Of a stretch of 64,000 nucleotides of DNA, positions 8,494 to 16,253 are shown piece by piece. The stretch is from Chthoniobacteraceae bacterium (GTDB lineage Bacteria; Verrucomicrobiota; Verrucomicrobiia; Chthoniobacterales; Chthoniobacteraceae), in assembly GCA_028293625.1 (NCBI GenBank), contig JAQGOL010000035.1, positions 372,001 to 436,000 on the forward strand. Reading direction: 5' to 3'. Position 1 is the first letter of the stretch. The number at the start of each line of letters is the position of its first letter. The notes under the pieces were generated by a model that saw nothing but the letters and a program-made list of their open reading frames with translations, was not told the origin of the DNA and searched no databases. The translations under genes were made by a program, and so were the position numbers.

Positions 8494-9468
8494 TCACACC
8501 GCTTGAATAAGAAGGCGGGTCAGGGTGCGCCAGTCCAATTTGCGCGGCCAGACGCGCGCGGTCCAGATCGCGGCCATGTTCCGCCGAATGGCGGCTTTAT
8601 CGTGGCATTGGGCGCCGAGTTTGGCGGCCATGCACGCGAACATCCCAAGGCGTTTCAAAGCGGCCTTGCGATGCGGCGTGCCGGAATGCTTTGCCACCGC
8701 GTCGAGCAAATCGACCATCATTTCATACCGGCTGATCGTGCGCCGGATTTGTTCGGAAGAAAGCTGTCCGCTGCCGGCGGCATTGCCTTGTGACCAGATC
8801 CCGCCCGAGTGCATCCGGTAAGAGCCCATCGGACGGTCGATAAATCCAAAATCGCCCCGCTGCCCATTAAGCGTATGGATCACAAAATCTCCCACGGGCG
8901 CCTCAAAAAACCATCGAGGCAGCGGATGAATCGCGCCGCGCCGGAAAAGCACTGTGCAAGTCTGCGCCTCATACTCGCCCGAGATCATCTCCTCCAGCGT
9001 GTAACGGTCTTTGATTTTTTTGATTGTCGGCGTTCTTTCCAGAGGCGCGCCGGACTCGTCGATGATCCTGGCATGATGAAAGGAGGTCATCAGCGTCGGA
9101 TCGCCCTCAAGCTGCGCCACCTGGCGGGCAAGCTTGGTTTCATCGGTCCAGCAATCGTCGCCATCCAAAAGCGCGATATATTCGCCACGCGCCGCGTTAA
9201 GATTATGGGCAAGATTGTTGCGCCCCGTCAGCCGGCCTTTGATGCGCGATTTGCTCGAGGCATCGTGGAAAAAAGCTGTGATCCGGTCCGGAAAACGCGC
9301 CGCGTATTCCCGGACAATTTCCCGGGTGCCATCGGTGGAATCGTCATCGCCAACGAGGATTTCCACGGGAAAATCGGTCTGCTGTGCGAGCACGCCATCG
9401 AGTGCAATTCGGATGAATGGCGCATGATTAAACGCAGTGATAGAGACCGAGACTTTGGGAGTGGTCAT
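8494..9468 (-). CDS. GT2 glycosyltransferase
   Basis: A 324-residue family 2 transferase. The N-terminus VSVSITAFNHAPFI, the DDDSTDGTREIV motif and the metal-binding ALLDGDDCW (DxD-type) define the GT-A core. The sequence matches the subgroup found in O-antigen and capsule loci, where the substrate side has a QTCTVLFRR segment. There are no membrane helices. The ATG overlaps the stop codon of the upstream acyltransferase gene by four bases, so the two products are made together. The sugar is unknown. Confidence 0.88.
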   Translation of the reverse strand: MTTPKVSVSITAFNHAPFIRIALDGVLAQQTDFPVEILVGDDDSTDGTREIVREYAARFPDRITAFFHDASSKSRIKGRLTGRNNLAHNLNAARGEYIALLDGDDCWTDETKLARQVAQLEGDPTLMTSFHHARIIDESGAPLERTPTIKKIKDRYTLEEMISGEYEAQTCTVLFRRGAIHPLPRWFFEAPVGDFVIHTLNGQRGDFGFIDRPMGSYRMHSGGIWSQGNAAGSGQLSSEQIRRTISRYEMMVDLLDAVAKHSGTPHRKAALKRLGMFACMAAKLGAQCHDKAAIRRNMAAIWTARVWPRKLDWRTLTRLLIQAV

Positions 9469-10643
9469 GGGGCCGGGGCAAACTGGAGAAGGAAACGCCG
9501 TGTCGGGCGCTCAATGCCACGCCAGACGAGCCAGGAAGCAGCCAGAAGAACGACGCAGAATCCGATATAAAGGATTCCTTCGCTCACTCCTGTGAACATG
9601 GTTCGATGGGCAAGCAGCCATCGCAGAAAAATTTGATGCAGCAAGTAAATGGAAAAACTGATCTCGCCAAGCAGGACCGCAGGCCGCGAACCGAAACCGC
9701 GTGAAATCAAACCGCGTTGCGAGGCAAATACCATGATCAGCAAAGCAAACGCGGGAGCCGCGCCTGCATGGCGCAGGTACGCAGCCCACGATTCTCCGAA
9801 TGTCTGTTCCAACGTCGTTTTCGCAGAGAAAACAACAATCGCCCAGACAGAGAGTCCCAGAGAGAGGCTTTCAAGGAGCGTTGCCACGCTCATCCGCATC
9901 CGGAAGAGCGCGGCGGAATGCTTCCAAAGTTTCGCGGCGACCATGCCAAGGAAGAACTCCGCGAGCCGGGCGGCCGGGGTGATGTAAAGCAGCCCGGCGC
10001 GATTGACCTCAAAAGGAGCAGCGTTGGCAAACGCAGGGATCCGCAGTCGTTCGCAGGTGAGAACCAGGGCGAACACCACAGAGCCAAGGAGAAGCCCCTT
10101 CCACCACCATGTCTGATGGAAACCGGCGATCAGCAGGGGGAAAGCCAAATAGAAAAAGAGCTCTGTCGAAATGCTCCAGCTCACCGCGTTAAACGAAAAA
10201 AACCACGCGCTGACGGGAACCCACGCATGAAGCATGGCAATATTGGCGGCGGCAATCGAGGTATTGATCGGCGTGGAAGCAAGCCCAAGCGCAAGCAGCA
10301 GCAGGAACGAGAAAAAGTGCGCCGGCCAGATCCGGGCGATGCGCGCGATCAGGAAGCGCCGGATCGCCCTCGGCCCGTTCAACGACGGATAGACGTGGGT
10401 GAGAATGAACCCGCTCAGGACAAAGAAAAACGATACGCCGCACTGGAGCGACACGCCTCCCAGGAATTCCTTGGAGAAGCCGAGCACGCCGCGCGAATGA
10501 TGAATGACGATCATCACCGCCGCCACGAATCGAAGGCCGGTCAGCGCGTTAAGTTTCTGCGTGCCGGAGCTCGGCTGATTGATTATTCCGATCGGCTCCG
10601 ATTTACCCTCCCGAACATCCGTCTGGAGCTGACTGGTTTTCAT
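9465..10643 (-). CDS. Acyltransferase 3 family (OafA/YrhL-like) membrane protein
   Basis: A 392-residue polytopic membrane protein with about ten hydrophobic helices. The hallmark N-terminal phrase LNALTGLRFVAAVMIVIHHSRG carries the conserved RxxA and catalytic His of acyltransferase-3 proteins. The first loop FFFVLSGFILTHVYP and the R-F-L-I-A-R-I-A-R-I-W-P helix start are also diagnostic. Such enzymes move acetyl or other acyl groups across or onto the outer face of the membrane to modify O-antigen or exopolysaccharide. It is translationally coupled to the GT2 gene at 8494-9468. A second O-acylation route (MBOAT + SGNH) is encoded elsewhere in the locus. Confidence 0.92.
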   Translation of the reverse strand: MKTSQLQTDVREGKSEPIGIINQPSSGTQKLNALTGLRFVAAVMIVIHHSRGVLGFSKEFLGGVSLQCGVSFFFVLSGFILTHVYPSLNGPRAIRRFLIARIARIWPAHFFSFLLLLALGLASTPINTSIAAANIAMLHAWVPVSAWFFSFNAVSWSISTELFFYLAFPLLIAGFHQTWWWKGLLLGSVVFALVLTCERLRIPAFANAAPFEVNRAGLLYITPAARLAEFFLGMVAAKLWKHSAALFRMRMSVATLLESLSLGLSVWAIVVFSAKTTLEQTFGESWAAYLRHAGAAPAFALLIMVFASQRGLISRGFGSRPAVLLGEISFSIYLLHQIFLRWLLAHRTMFTGVSEGILYIGFCVVLLAASWLVWRGIERPTRRFLLQFAPAP

Positions 10644-10655
10644 CGATTCTCGGAA

Positions 10656-11327
10656 TCAGGAATTCCGGTTTTCCCAGGGAAATTCCTCATACCGGGGTGG
10701 GCGTCCGAGAAACCGGCATAGCTCCTTGTAGGAGGAGGATTGCCCGACATCGATTGTCAGAAGATCGCCGGGTCTGAATCGGAAATAATCGGCCACCATC
10801 GCGTTGTGCCGGCGATAATGCGCAATCCAGATGTCCCGATTATAGAGGTCATCATCGGGCAATCCGTACGCGTACTTCTTCGTCTCGTAGGCAAACCCTT
10901 TGTAGCAATAAGGATCGTTCCTGAGCTCCTCGAGCGTGCCGACCGCGCCCTCTTTGCCGTGCATTTTGATCTGAAAACGGACGAGCGAATCAAACCATTC
11001 ATCTTCATCGCGCACGGTGAGAATGAATTTGCTCCCGGGGAATGCCTGATCGAGGGCAATGAACGTGTAAGGGAGGCTGAACGGGATGTCCTGGAAAGCT
11101 TCCGCCGAGGCGCAGTATTCAATCAGCGGTCGAAAATCCCGGTCTTTGTAATGCCGGAAAAGCTTTTCCGCCACATGCTGGTTTCCCACGTGGTAACCGA
11201 GATCTTCAAGCGCTTTTTTAAGCGAGGTAGTCCCTGTTTTATTTCGGCCGATGCAGAAGATCTTGGGCTCCTGCAGGGTCTCAAGATGCCTGAGCGCCTT
11301 GATGAATGCGGACAGAATTTTAGGCAT
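10656..11327 (-). CDS. Sulfotransferase family protein
   Basis: A 223-residue soluble protein. IFCIGRNKTGTTSLKKAL at residues 23-40 is the 5'-phosphosulfate binding loop that holds the PAPS cofactor (P-loop-like GxxKTGTTSL). FPGSKFILTVRDEDEWFDSL contains the 3'-phosphate binding region with its R/S contacts. It belongs to the short sulfotransferases seen in polysaccharide loci. Predicted reaction: transfer of sulfate from PAPS to a hydroxyl of a glycan or a lipid. It heads, in transcription order, a segment with the acyltransferase and GT2 genes, and follows the VOC and ComA-like genes, so the neighbourhood holds two independent hints of sulfur chemistry. Confidence 0.82.
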   Translation of the reverse strand: MPKILSAFIKALRHLETLQEPKIFCIGRNKTGTTSLKKALEDLGYHVGNQHVAEKLFRHYKDRDFRPLIEYCASAEAFQDIPFSLPYTFIALDQAFPGSKFILTVRDEDEWFDSLVRFQIKMHGKEGAVGTLEELRNDPYCYKGFAYETKKYAYGLPDDDLYNRDIWIAHYRRHNAMVADYFRFRPGDLLTIDVGQSSSYKELCRFLGRPPRYEEFPWENRNS

Positions 11328-11376
11328 ACAGAAGGGTGGCGCGAACTCGAATCGACTCGGGCGGCGCGGGCCGGCT

Positions 11377-11778
11377 TCAATACATCATCTCCGGATTGTT
11401 GTAGTACTTAAACTCCAGCAGGTTGTTCGATGGATCGCAGAGGAAAAACGTGTGGTGCTCCTCCTTGCGTCCGCCAAAGCGAATAAACGGCTCGCCAAAG
11501 AACTTGATCCCGTTGGCGCGGGCACGCTCGATGAGCGCGTCGTATTCCTCGCGGTGCTTGAAAGTCACTCCGAAATGGCGCGGATACATCTCGGGCGCCG
11601 GATCGATCTTATCGGGCGCCAGATGACAGACCACCTGATCGCCAAAGAAGTTGAGCGTGATGCGGTCATCATACCGGCGTGCAAGCGCGCAGCCGAGCTG
11701 GTCCACATAAAACGATTTGGTCGCGTCGAGATCGGCGCACGGGATGGCGAGGTGGAAAACGTTATCGGAATTTCGCAT
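11377..11778 (-). CDS. VOC (glyoxalase/dioxygenase fold) family protein
   Basis: About 133 residues from the ATG at 11778 (an earlier in-frame start at 11799 would overlap the upstream gene). VFHLAIPCADLDATKSFYVDQLG at the start and FFLCDPSNNLLEFKYY at the end are the paired beta-alpha-beta-beta-beta halves of a vicinal-oxygen-chelate protein. The early His, the mid-sequence His in RHFGVTF and the final Glu in LLEFK are the usual metal ligands. Family members isomerise, cleave or oxidise small substrates through a bound metal. It starts right after the ComA-like gene and is likely part of the same operon and pathway. The substrate is unknown. Confidence 0.8.
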   Translation of the reverse strand: MRNSDNVFHLAIPCADLDATKSFYVDQLGCALARRYDDRITLNFFGDQVVCHLAPDKIDPAPEMYPRHFGVTFKHREEYDALIERARANGIKFFGEPFIRFGGRKEEHHTFFLCDPSNNLLEFKYYNNPEMMY

Positions 11779-11785
11779 GATCGGG

Positions 11786-12547
11786 TTATTCGAAGGCAAT
11801 CAGCGTGTCGGAGCGCAAGCCAAGCCGCAAGGTTTCCAATCCGATCACGTCCGAGAACGGGATATTGGCGAGGTTCACATTGGAACCGAGCTTCTTTACA
11901 AAATAGGTCTGAAGCTCCTTGTTCGGCGCCTCGAAGATCACCCGGCCCATGTCAACCGGTGACGCGATGATTTCGCTGATCAACCCGTAGCGCACTTCAC
12001 CATCGGAACGGCAGATGCCGCTGGTGCCCGACTCGCGCGACTCCGTAATCACCATCTGCGCGCCGGCGGCAAGTTCGCTCAGCATAAATTCAATCCATTT
12101 ATACGGCGGCAAATTGATCGAGCGCTCGCCGTCCTTGTATCCCACCTCGCTCCAGACAGTGAATTGCTGGGCAAACCGCGTGATGTGACGGCACTTCTCT
12201 TCCTGCGCCATTTCGAGCGTGCCGTTTGAAATTTCAACGAGCGGACAATTCGATTCGACGCAAAAGCGGAAATAGTCGTCCACGCAATCGCGTTGCACCG
12301 CTTTTTCAAAGAGCGAACCGCCGAAGAGGAATGTCACGTCGTTGGCGCGCAGGACGGCCATCTTCTCTGCAAGATCCTTGGTCACAAGCGAGGTGCCCCA
12401 TCCGAATTTCACGCAGTCGACCAGCCCGCCGTGGCTTTCGATCACATCGCGGAAGTAACCGGTCGGCAGGCCCGGATCTATCAGGCAGGTGAGGCCCGAA
12501 GCACGTGGTTTTAAAGGACGGTCTGGGAGGGTGAATGGAAGAGTCAT
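11786..12547 (-). CDS. Phosphosulfolactate synthase (ComA)-like protein
   Basis: A 253-residue TIM-barrel-type protein with the landmarks of the ComA family. They are VDCVKFGWGTSL (residues 43-54, with the Lys that activates phosphoenolpyruvate), VEISNGTLEM (104-113), SEVGYKD (133-139), IFEAPNKELQ (204-213) and ETLRLGLRSDT (238-248). The characterised archaeal enzyme adds sulfite to phosphoenolpyruvate to give (R)-2-phospho-3-sulfolactate, the first step to coenzyme M. No other coenzyme M gene is visible. The family also includes plant/bacterial HSA32-like proteins of unclear activity, so the reaction is inferred. The start overlaps the ATP-grasp stop by four bases, so the two are coupled. 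Finding it inside a polysaccharide locus is unusual. Confidence 0.8.
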   Translation of the reverse strand: MTLPFTLPDRPLKPRASGLTCLIDPGLPTGYFRDVIESHGGLVDCVKFGWGTSLVTKDLAEKMAVLRANDVTFLFGGSLFEKAVQRDCVDDYFRFCVESNCPLVEISNGTLEMAQEEKCRHITRFAQQFTVWSEVGYKDGERSINLPPYKWIEFMLSELAAGAQMVITESRESGTSGICRSDGEVRYGLISEIIASPVDMGRVIFEAPNKELQTYFVKKLGSNVNLANIPFSDVIGLETLRLGLRSDTLIAFE

Positions 12548-13734
12548 CGAGGAGCGAGCACTGCGGCACGGAATTTAAAATAGAGGTACGCCTGCACCAG
12601 AAACGGGATCGGGTCGTCGAGCTTGAAATCCATGTAGAAATCGTCGTCGAAATCGAGGTACTGGCGCAAGCTGCCGCGCTGGCCGGGCGCTGACTGGCGG
12701 CGTTTTAAATAGCTGATGACGTCGCCGGCAATCCACCGGCTTTTGAGCCCATCGCGATACTCCGGGAACGGCTCGAAAGCGATCCCGTTGGCCATGCAGA
12801 ACTGGAGCCAGGGAAACTCCACGCCGCAGTCGATATCGTGCGCGCTGGTGCCCCAATATCGCGGATTAATCTCCATGAGCCAGCAGCGACGGTCATTTTG
12901 TTCATCGACAAGAAACTCAAACATCGCCACGCCGGTAAAGCGGAGGTGTTCGGCAATCCGTGTCGCGTGCGCGACGGCTTCGGGCAAATGCGTGCTCTCG
13001 GCCTTCACACAAGCACCGCCGAAAGGTTCCTTTTCGCGCAGGTTGCGCCGCACAAAACTCGCCAGCACGCGGCCTTCATCGGCCAGCAATGAGACGGCGT
13101 AAATGCGCGCGGTGATAAATTCCTGGACGATGGGCCAATTATCACCGGAAGCCAGCCCGCGGGCAGCCTCGCTCCAATGGCGCTCAAGTTCACCCGGCGT
13201 CTGGTAAATGCCCACGCCATGCGAGCCATGGCTGTGCGTGCGTTTGACAACACCGTGCGCGGGCAGATCCCCTTTGCGTTGCTGAAAATCGGCTTCACCC
13301 GAAAACTGGAAGGTGCGCGGATGCGGAATACTGAGCTCCTGCGCGAGTTGCTGGGCAAGCAGCTTGTTGTCCATCGCCTCAATCGTGGCGTGCGGCGAGA
13401 TGGGAATTTTTACACCGGCCGGAAAGCGGTCGCGATACTTCGCCACGATAAATCCCTCCTCATGGGAAGGGAGATAGGTGCCGATGTCGTGCGCGGTAAT
13501 AAACTCGACCAGCGCCGAGATGAAGCCTTCCGGATCTTTTTTGAAATCGGGATGCCGCAGCCAGCCTGCGCAATACCGCGAGTAACGGCTCATGAAGACC
13601 TGCTGTGTATCGCCCGCGTACACCTTCAGCCCATGCCTGGCCAGATTGCGGATCATCGCCCATGAACTGCGGACCCACGCGTAGGTAACGAGCACCCGAG
13701 GGTTGCTCACGCGGGAAGGGTGGCGGTTCGACAT
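12544..13734 (-). CDS. ATP-grasp carboxylate-amine ligase-like protein
   Basis: An ATP-grasp enzyme of about 396 residues from the ATG at 13734 (a GTG at 13752 is possible). The N-terminal preATP-grasp Rossmann part begins RVLVTYAWVRSSWAMIRNL. The ATP-binding Lys lies in HGVVKRTHSHGSHGVG, a glycine-rich clamp loop. The metal-binding segment is CWLMEINPRYWGTSA. Such enzymes form amide or ester bonds through acyl phosphates, coupling a carboxylate to an amine, thiol or hydroxyl. Its product is translationally coupled to the ComA-like protein, so one idea is that the sulfo-acid made by ComA is attached to an amine (an amino sugar or amino acid) by this ligase. That link is inference. Confidence 0.85.
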   Translation of the reverse strand: MSNRHPSRVSNPRVLVTYAWVRSSWAMIRNLARHGLKVYAGDTQQVFMSRYSRYCAGWLRHPDFKKDPEGFISALVEFITAHDIGTYLPSHEEGFIVAKYRDRFPAGVKIPISPHATIEAMDNKLLAQQLAQELSIPHPRTFQFSGEADFQQRKGDLPAHGVVKRTHSHGSHGVGIYQTPGELERHWSEAARGLASGDNWPIVQEFITARIYAVSLLADEGRVLASFVRRNLREKEPFGGACVKAESTHLPEAVAHATRIAEHLRFTGVAMFEFLVDEQNDRRCWLMEINPRYWGTSAHDIDCGVEFPWLQFCMANGIAFEPFPEYRDGLKSRWIAGDVISYLKRRQSAPGQRGSLRQYLDFDDDFYMDFKLDDPIPFLVQAYLYFKFRAAVLAPR

Positions 13735-13809
13735 GGGCGCGGACTTTTTCACAACACCTGATTAATTCAAGAGGCAAATCACGGCTCGCGCCGCCGCTAC
13801 GATGCCGCG

Positions 13810-13836
13810 AAAAAAGAGCCGCGTGCCATGGCGCTC
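13810..13836 (-). terminator. Intrinsic terminator overlapping the ABC ATPase stop
   Basis: Read on the minus strand, GAGCGC and GCGGCTC form a short stem (one bulged G) with an 8-base loop, followed by six T residues (13815-13810). It overlaps the stop codon of the Wzt-like gene and would end the transporter transcript before the ATP-grasp gene at 13734. Confidence 0.5.
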
Positions 13837-15151
13837 AGGGGACGCCCGCGGCCGTTAACTGCACCGGCATCGGGGCCGATTCCATTCGCCATTCAGCCGG
13901 CACCAGGCAGACCCCAGCCTGGATGGCCGGCACTTCGCCACTCGGGAAAAACTTGCCGTTCTCCACGGGAAGTTCGAGCGCGTTGCTGATCGCGTCGATC
14001 TTTTCACCCCGCCGATATTCCGAGTTGACGATATAACTGATCCGGTAAACCGCTGCCGGGAGCGGCAGCCGTGGGATGCGGCAAACAAAGGCGCCCTTGG
14101 AGGGAAGCTCACGGAACGATTCGCCCGCCAGCAGATTGGACTGCGTAAAGACCGGAGCGCCAAGGTGCGTCGTCACGTTGAGCTTTACGTTCAGCCGCGG
14201 GAAAGCCCGTTTCCCGTTGTTTTCAAAATAAAGCCAGAGATCGATGTCGTCGCCCGCATTGACGTTGTGCCGCAAACGTCCCGAGGGATCGCGCAATTCC
14301 ATGGCAACGATCCGCACCTCGCCCGAGCCGGAACGATCGTCGCGATCCCGCAGGCACTTGGTTTTGATCGCGGTGCTGGCCGAATAATAAGCGATTGCCT
14401 CGGTTTGGGTTCCCGAAAAAACGAGTTCCCCTTTGTTCATCACCACTCCACGGGTGCAGAGGTTTTCGACAGCGGCGGCGTTGTGGCTGACAAAGAGCAC
14501 CGTGCGCCCGCCCTGCGCGACTTCGCTCATTTTCCCAATGCACTTTTGCTGGAATGCCGCGTCCCCGACCGCGAGCACTTCATCAATAATGAGGATCTGC
14601 GCTTCCAAATGCGCGGCCACGGCAAATGCCAGGCGGACCCGCATCCCGCTCGAATAGCGCTTCACGGGGGTATCAATGAAATCCTCGACGCCGGAAAAGG
14701 CGACGATCTCATCGAACTGGCGGGCGACTTCGCGATGCGTCATTCCGAGGAATGTGCCGTTGAGGAAAACGTTGTCGCGGCCGGTCAGCTCAAGATGAAA
14801 GCCGGTGCCGACTTCCAGCAGGCTGGCAACCTTGCCTTTGATCAGGACGCGGCCCGAGGTCGGCGCGGTGATCTGGGAGAGGATCTTGAGCAAGGTCGAT
14901 TTACCCGAACCGTTATGGCCGATGACTCCGAGGACGTCGCCGTGCTGGACATCAAAACTAACGTTGCGCACCGCCCAGAGATGATCCTTGTCGTTGGCAT
15001 CGAGGGCATCGCCGGTGACGGGGGCGTTCGGATCCGGTTTTCCACGCCAGCGCGCCCAGCGGGATTGCAATTCCTCATAGAGCATCCGGCGATTGATCTC
15101 GCCGAGCTGGTAACGTTTGCTGACGTTTTCGACTTTAAGAACCGTGGACAT
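13835..15151 (-). CDS. Polysaccharide ABC exporter ATPase with Wzt-like C-terminal domain
   Basis: A 438-residue ATPase. Residues 1-245 are the nucleotide-binding domain: GHNGSGKSTLL (Walker A, 78-88), KRYSSGMRVRLAFA (signature) and ILIIDEVLAVGD (Walker B). Residues ~265-438 form a beta-rich domain like the Wzt C-terminal carbohydrate-binding module, which recognises the finished O-antigen chain end. It energises export of the undecaprenol-linked glycan together with the permease. The start is the ATG at 15151, which overlaps the permease stop by one base (TAATG); the frame is open further upstream but would run into the permease gene. The C-terminal domain suggests that export requires a specific terminal modification made by the cluster. 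Confidence 0.93.
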   Translation of the reverse strand: MSTVLKVENVSKRYQLGEINRRMLYEELQSRWARWRGKPDPNAPVTGDALDANDKDHLWAVRNVSFDVQHGDVLGVIGHNGSGKSTLLKILSQITAPTSGRVLIKGKVASLLEVGTGFHLELTGRDNVFLNGTFLGMTHREVARQFDEIVAFSGVEDFIDTPVKRYSSGMRVRLAFAVAAHLEAQILIIDEVLAVGDAAFQQKCIGKMSEVAQGGRTVLFVSHNAAAVENLCTRGVVMNKGELVFSGTQTEAIAYYSASTAIKTKCLRDRDDRSGSGEVRIVAMELRDPSGRLRHNVNAGDDIDLWLYFENNGKRAFPRLNVKLNVTTHLGAPVFTQSNLLAGESFRELPSKGAFVCRIPRLPLPAAVYRISYIVNSEYRRGEKIDAISNALELPVENGKFFPSGEVPAIQAGVCLVPAEWRMESAPMPVQLTAAGVP

Positions 15152-16020
15152 TAAGCGGTATCCATGACGGTGCGTTGCACGCGGGTGAACATGATGAGTC
15201 CCACAACGAGGATGACCATGCTCATGCAAAAGCTCAGCACTAATTGCCAGAGTTGAATGACGCCGGTGCCCAAAAACGCATACCGGAACGACTCGATGAT
15301 CGGCACCATTGGGTTAAGAATAAAAAGCCAGCGGTAATCGGGCGGGACTTTTTCAAGCGGAGTCACCACGCAGCTGACAAACATCATGAGCTGCGTGCCG
15401 AACGTGACCGCCAACGCCATGTCGCGGTAACGCGTCGTCAGCGCCGAAGCAATGCAGCCCGCGCCGAACCCGAGCGCCGCCATCTGAAAGATGAGGACCG
15501 GCAGGACAACAATCCGCCAGTTGGGATGCGCCGGTGCGCCGAAATACCACGCGGGAACAAATAAAATCGCAAAAAGCGCAAACTGAAACGCGAAGTTGAT
15601 CAGATTGGTGATAAGCACCGAGATCGGCATCACAAGGCGCGGAAAATAGACTTTTCCGAAAAGCTCCTTGTTCGTGTTGAAGGTCGAAGAGGTCCGCACC
15701 AGCGACGCCGAGAAATAGCTCCAAAGGATCACCCCCGCGAAATAGAAAAGGTATTGCGCCGTGCCCGGGGTGGTGACCTTGGCGATCCGCCCAAAGGCGA
15801 TCATGTAAACAAGCGCTGTAAAGATCGGCGGCACAAAAAACCAGAACGGCCCGAGGATTGTTTGTTTGCAGCTTGCCGTAAAATCGCGCAGGACCAGCAA
15901 TTTAATCAGGTCGCGCGCGCCCCAGATTTCTTTAAAACGAAAATCAAACCAGCCCTGCTGCGCCGTGATGACGGAGCTCCATTCACTGAGATCTTCCACA
16001 GGCTCAGGCTTTGGCTTCAC
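15151..16020 (-). CDS. Polysaccharide ABC exporter permease (Wzm-like)
   Basis: A 289-residue ABC-2 type membrane protein with six hydrophobic helices. The N-terminal amphipathic part RFKEIWGARDLIKLLVLRDF is the interface helix seen in Wzm/TagG proteins, followed by CKQTILGPFWFFVPPIFTALVY in the first helix. It flips the lipid-linked polysaccharide across the inner membrane with the ATPase encoded immediately downstream (one-base overlap). The pair marks the locus as an ABC-transporter-dependent O-antigen/capsule system; no Wzx/Wzy pair is visible. A predicted terminator lies about 20 bases upstream of the start, so this pair appears to be its own transcript or to depend on read-through. Confidence 0.92.
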   Translation of the reverse strand: MKPKPEPVEDLSEWSSVITAQQGWFDFRFKEIWGARDLIKLLVLRDFTASCKQTILGPFWFFVPPIFTALVYMIAFGRIAKVTTPGTAQYLFYFAGVILWSYFSASLVRTSSTFNTNKELFGKVYFPRLVMPISVLITNLINFAFQFALFAILFVPAWYFGAPAHPNWRIVVLPVLIFQMAALGFGAGCIASALTTRYRDMALAVTFGTQLMMFVSCVVTPLEKVPPDYRWLFILNPMVPIIESFRYAFLGTGVIQLWQLVLSFCMSMVILVVGLIMFTRVQRTVMDTA

Positions 16021-16035
16021 GATGAAGCCCTCCCA

Positions 16036-16064
16036 AAAAGACGCCGCCTGGGATGTTGCGGCGT
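16036..16064 (-). terminator. Intrinsic terminator between SGNH gene and ABC exporter
   Basis: On the minus strand, ACGCCGC (16064-16058) and GCGGCGT (16047-16041) form a perfect 7-bp stem with a 10-base loop, followed by CTTTTT. It lies downstream of the gene at 16254-17327 and just before the permease start, so it may also act as an attenuator. The rest of the 16021-16253 spacer shows nothing else recognisable. Confidence 0.45.
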
Positions 16065-16253
16065 GGAGCGTGGAAATTCAGTACGGTTCAAATCGGAAAA
16101 ATGTGGAGCGGTAAACCCGGAGGACGGTTGCGTCGTACGAATGCGATTCCTCTGCGGGAGCGGCGATTTATAACGGCACGGTTTTGGAGGCGCAAGCGAC
16201 ATTTCCCGGCTGCCAGAGCGTCTTCGATGCCGCCGGAAATCGCCCGCTTTCAC

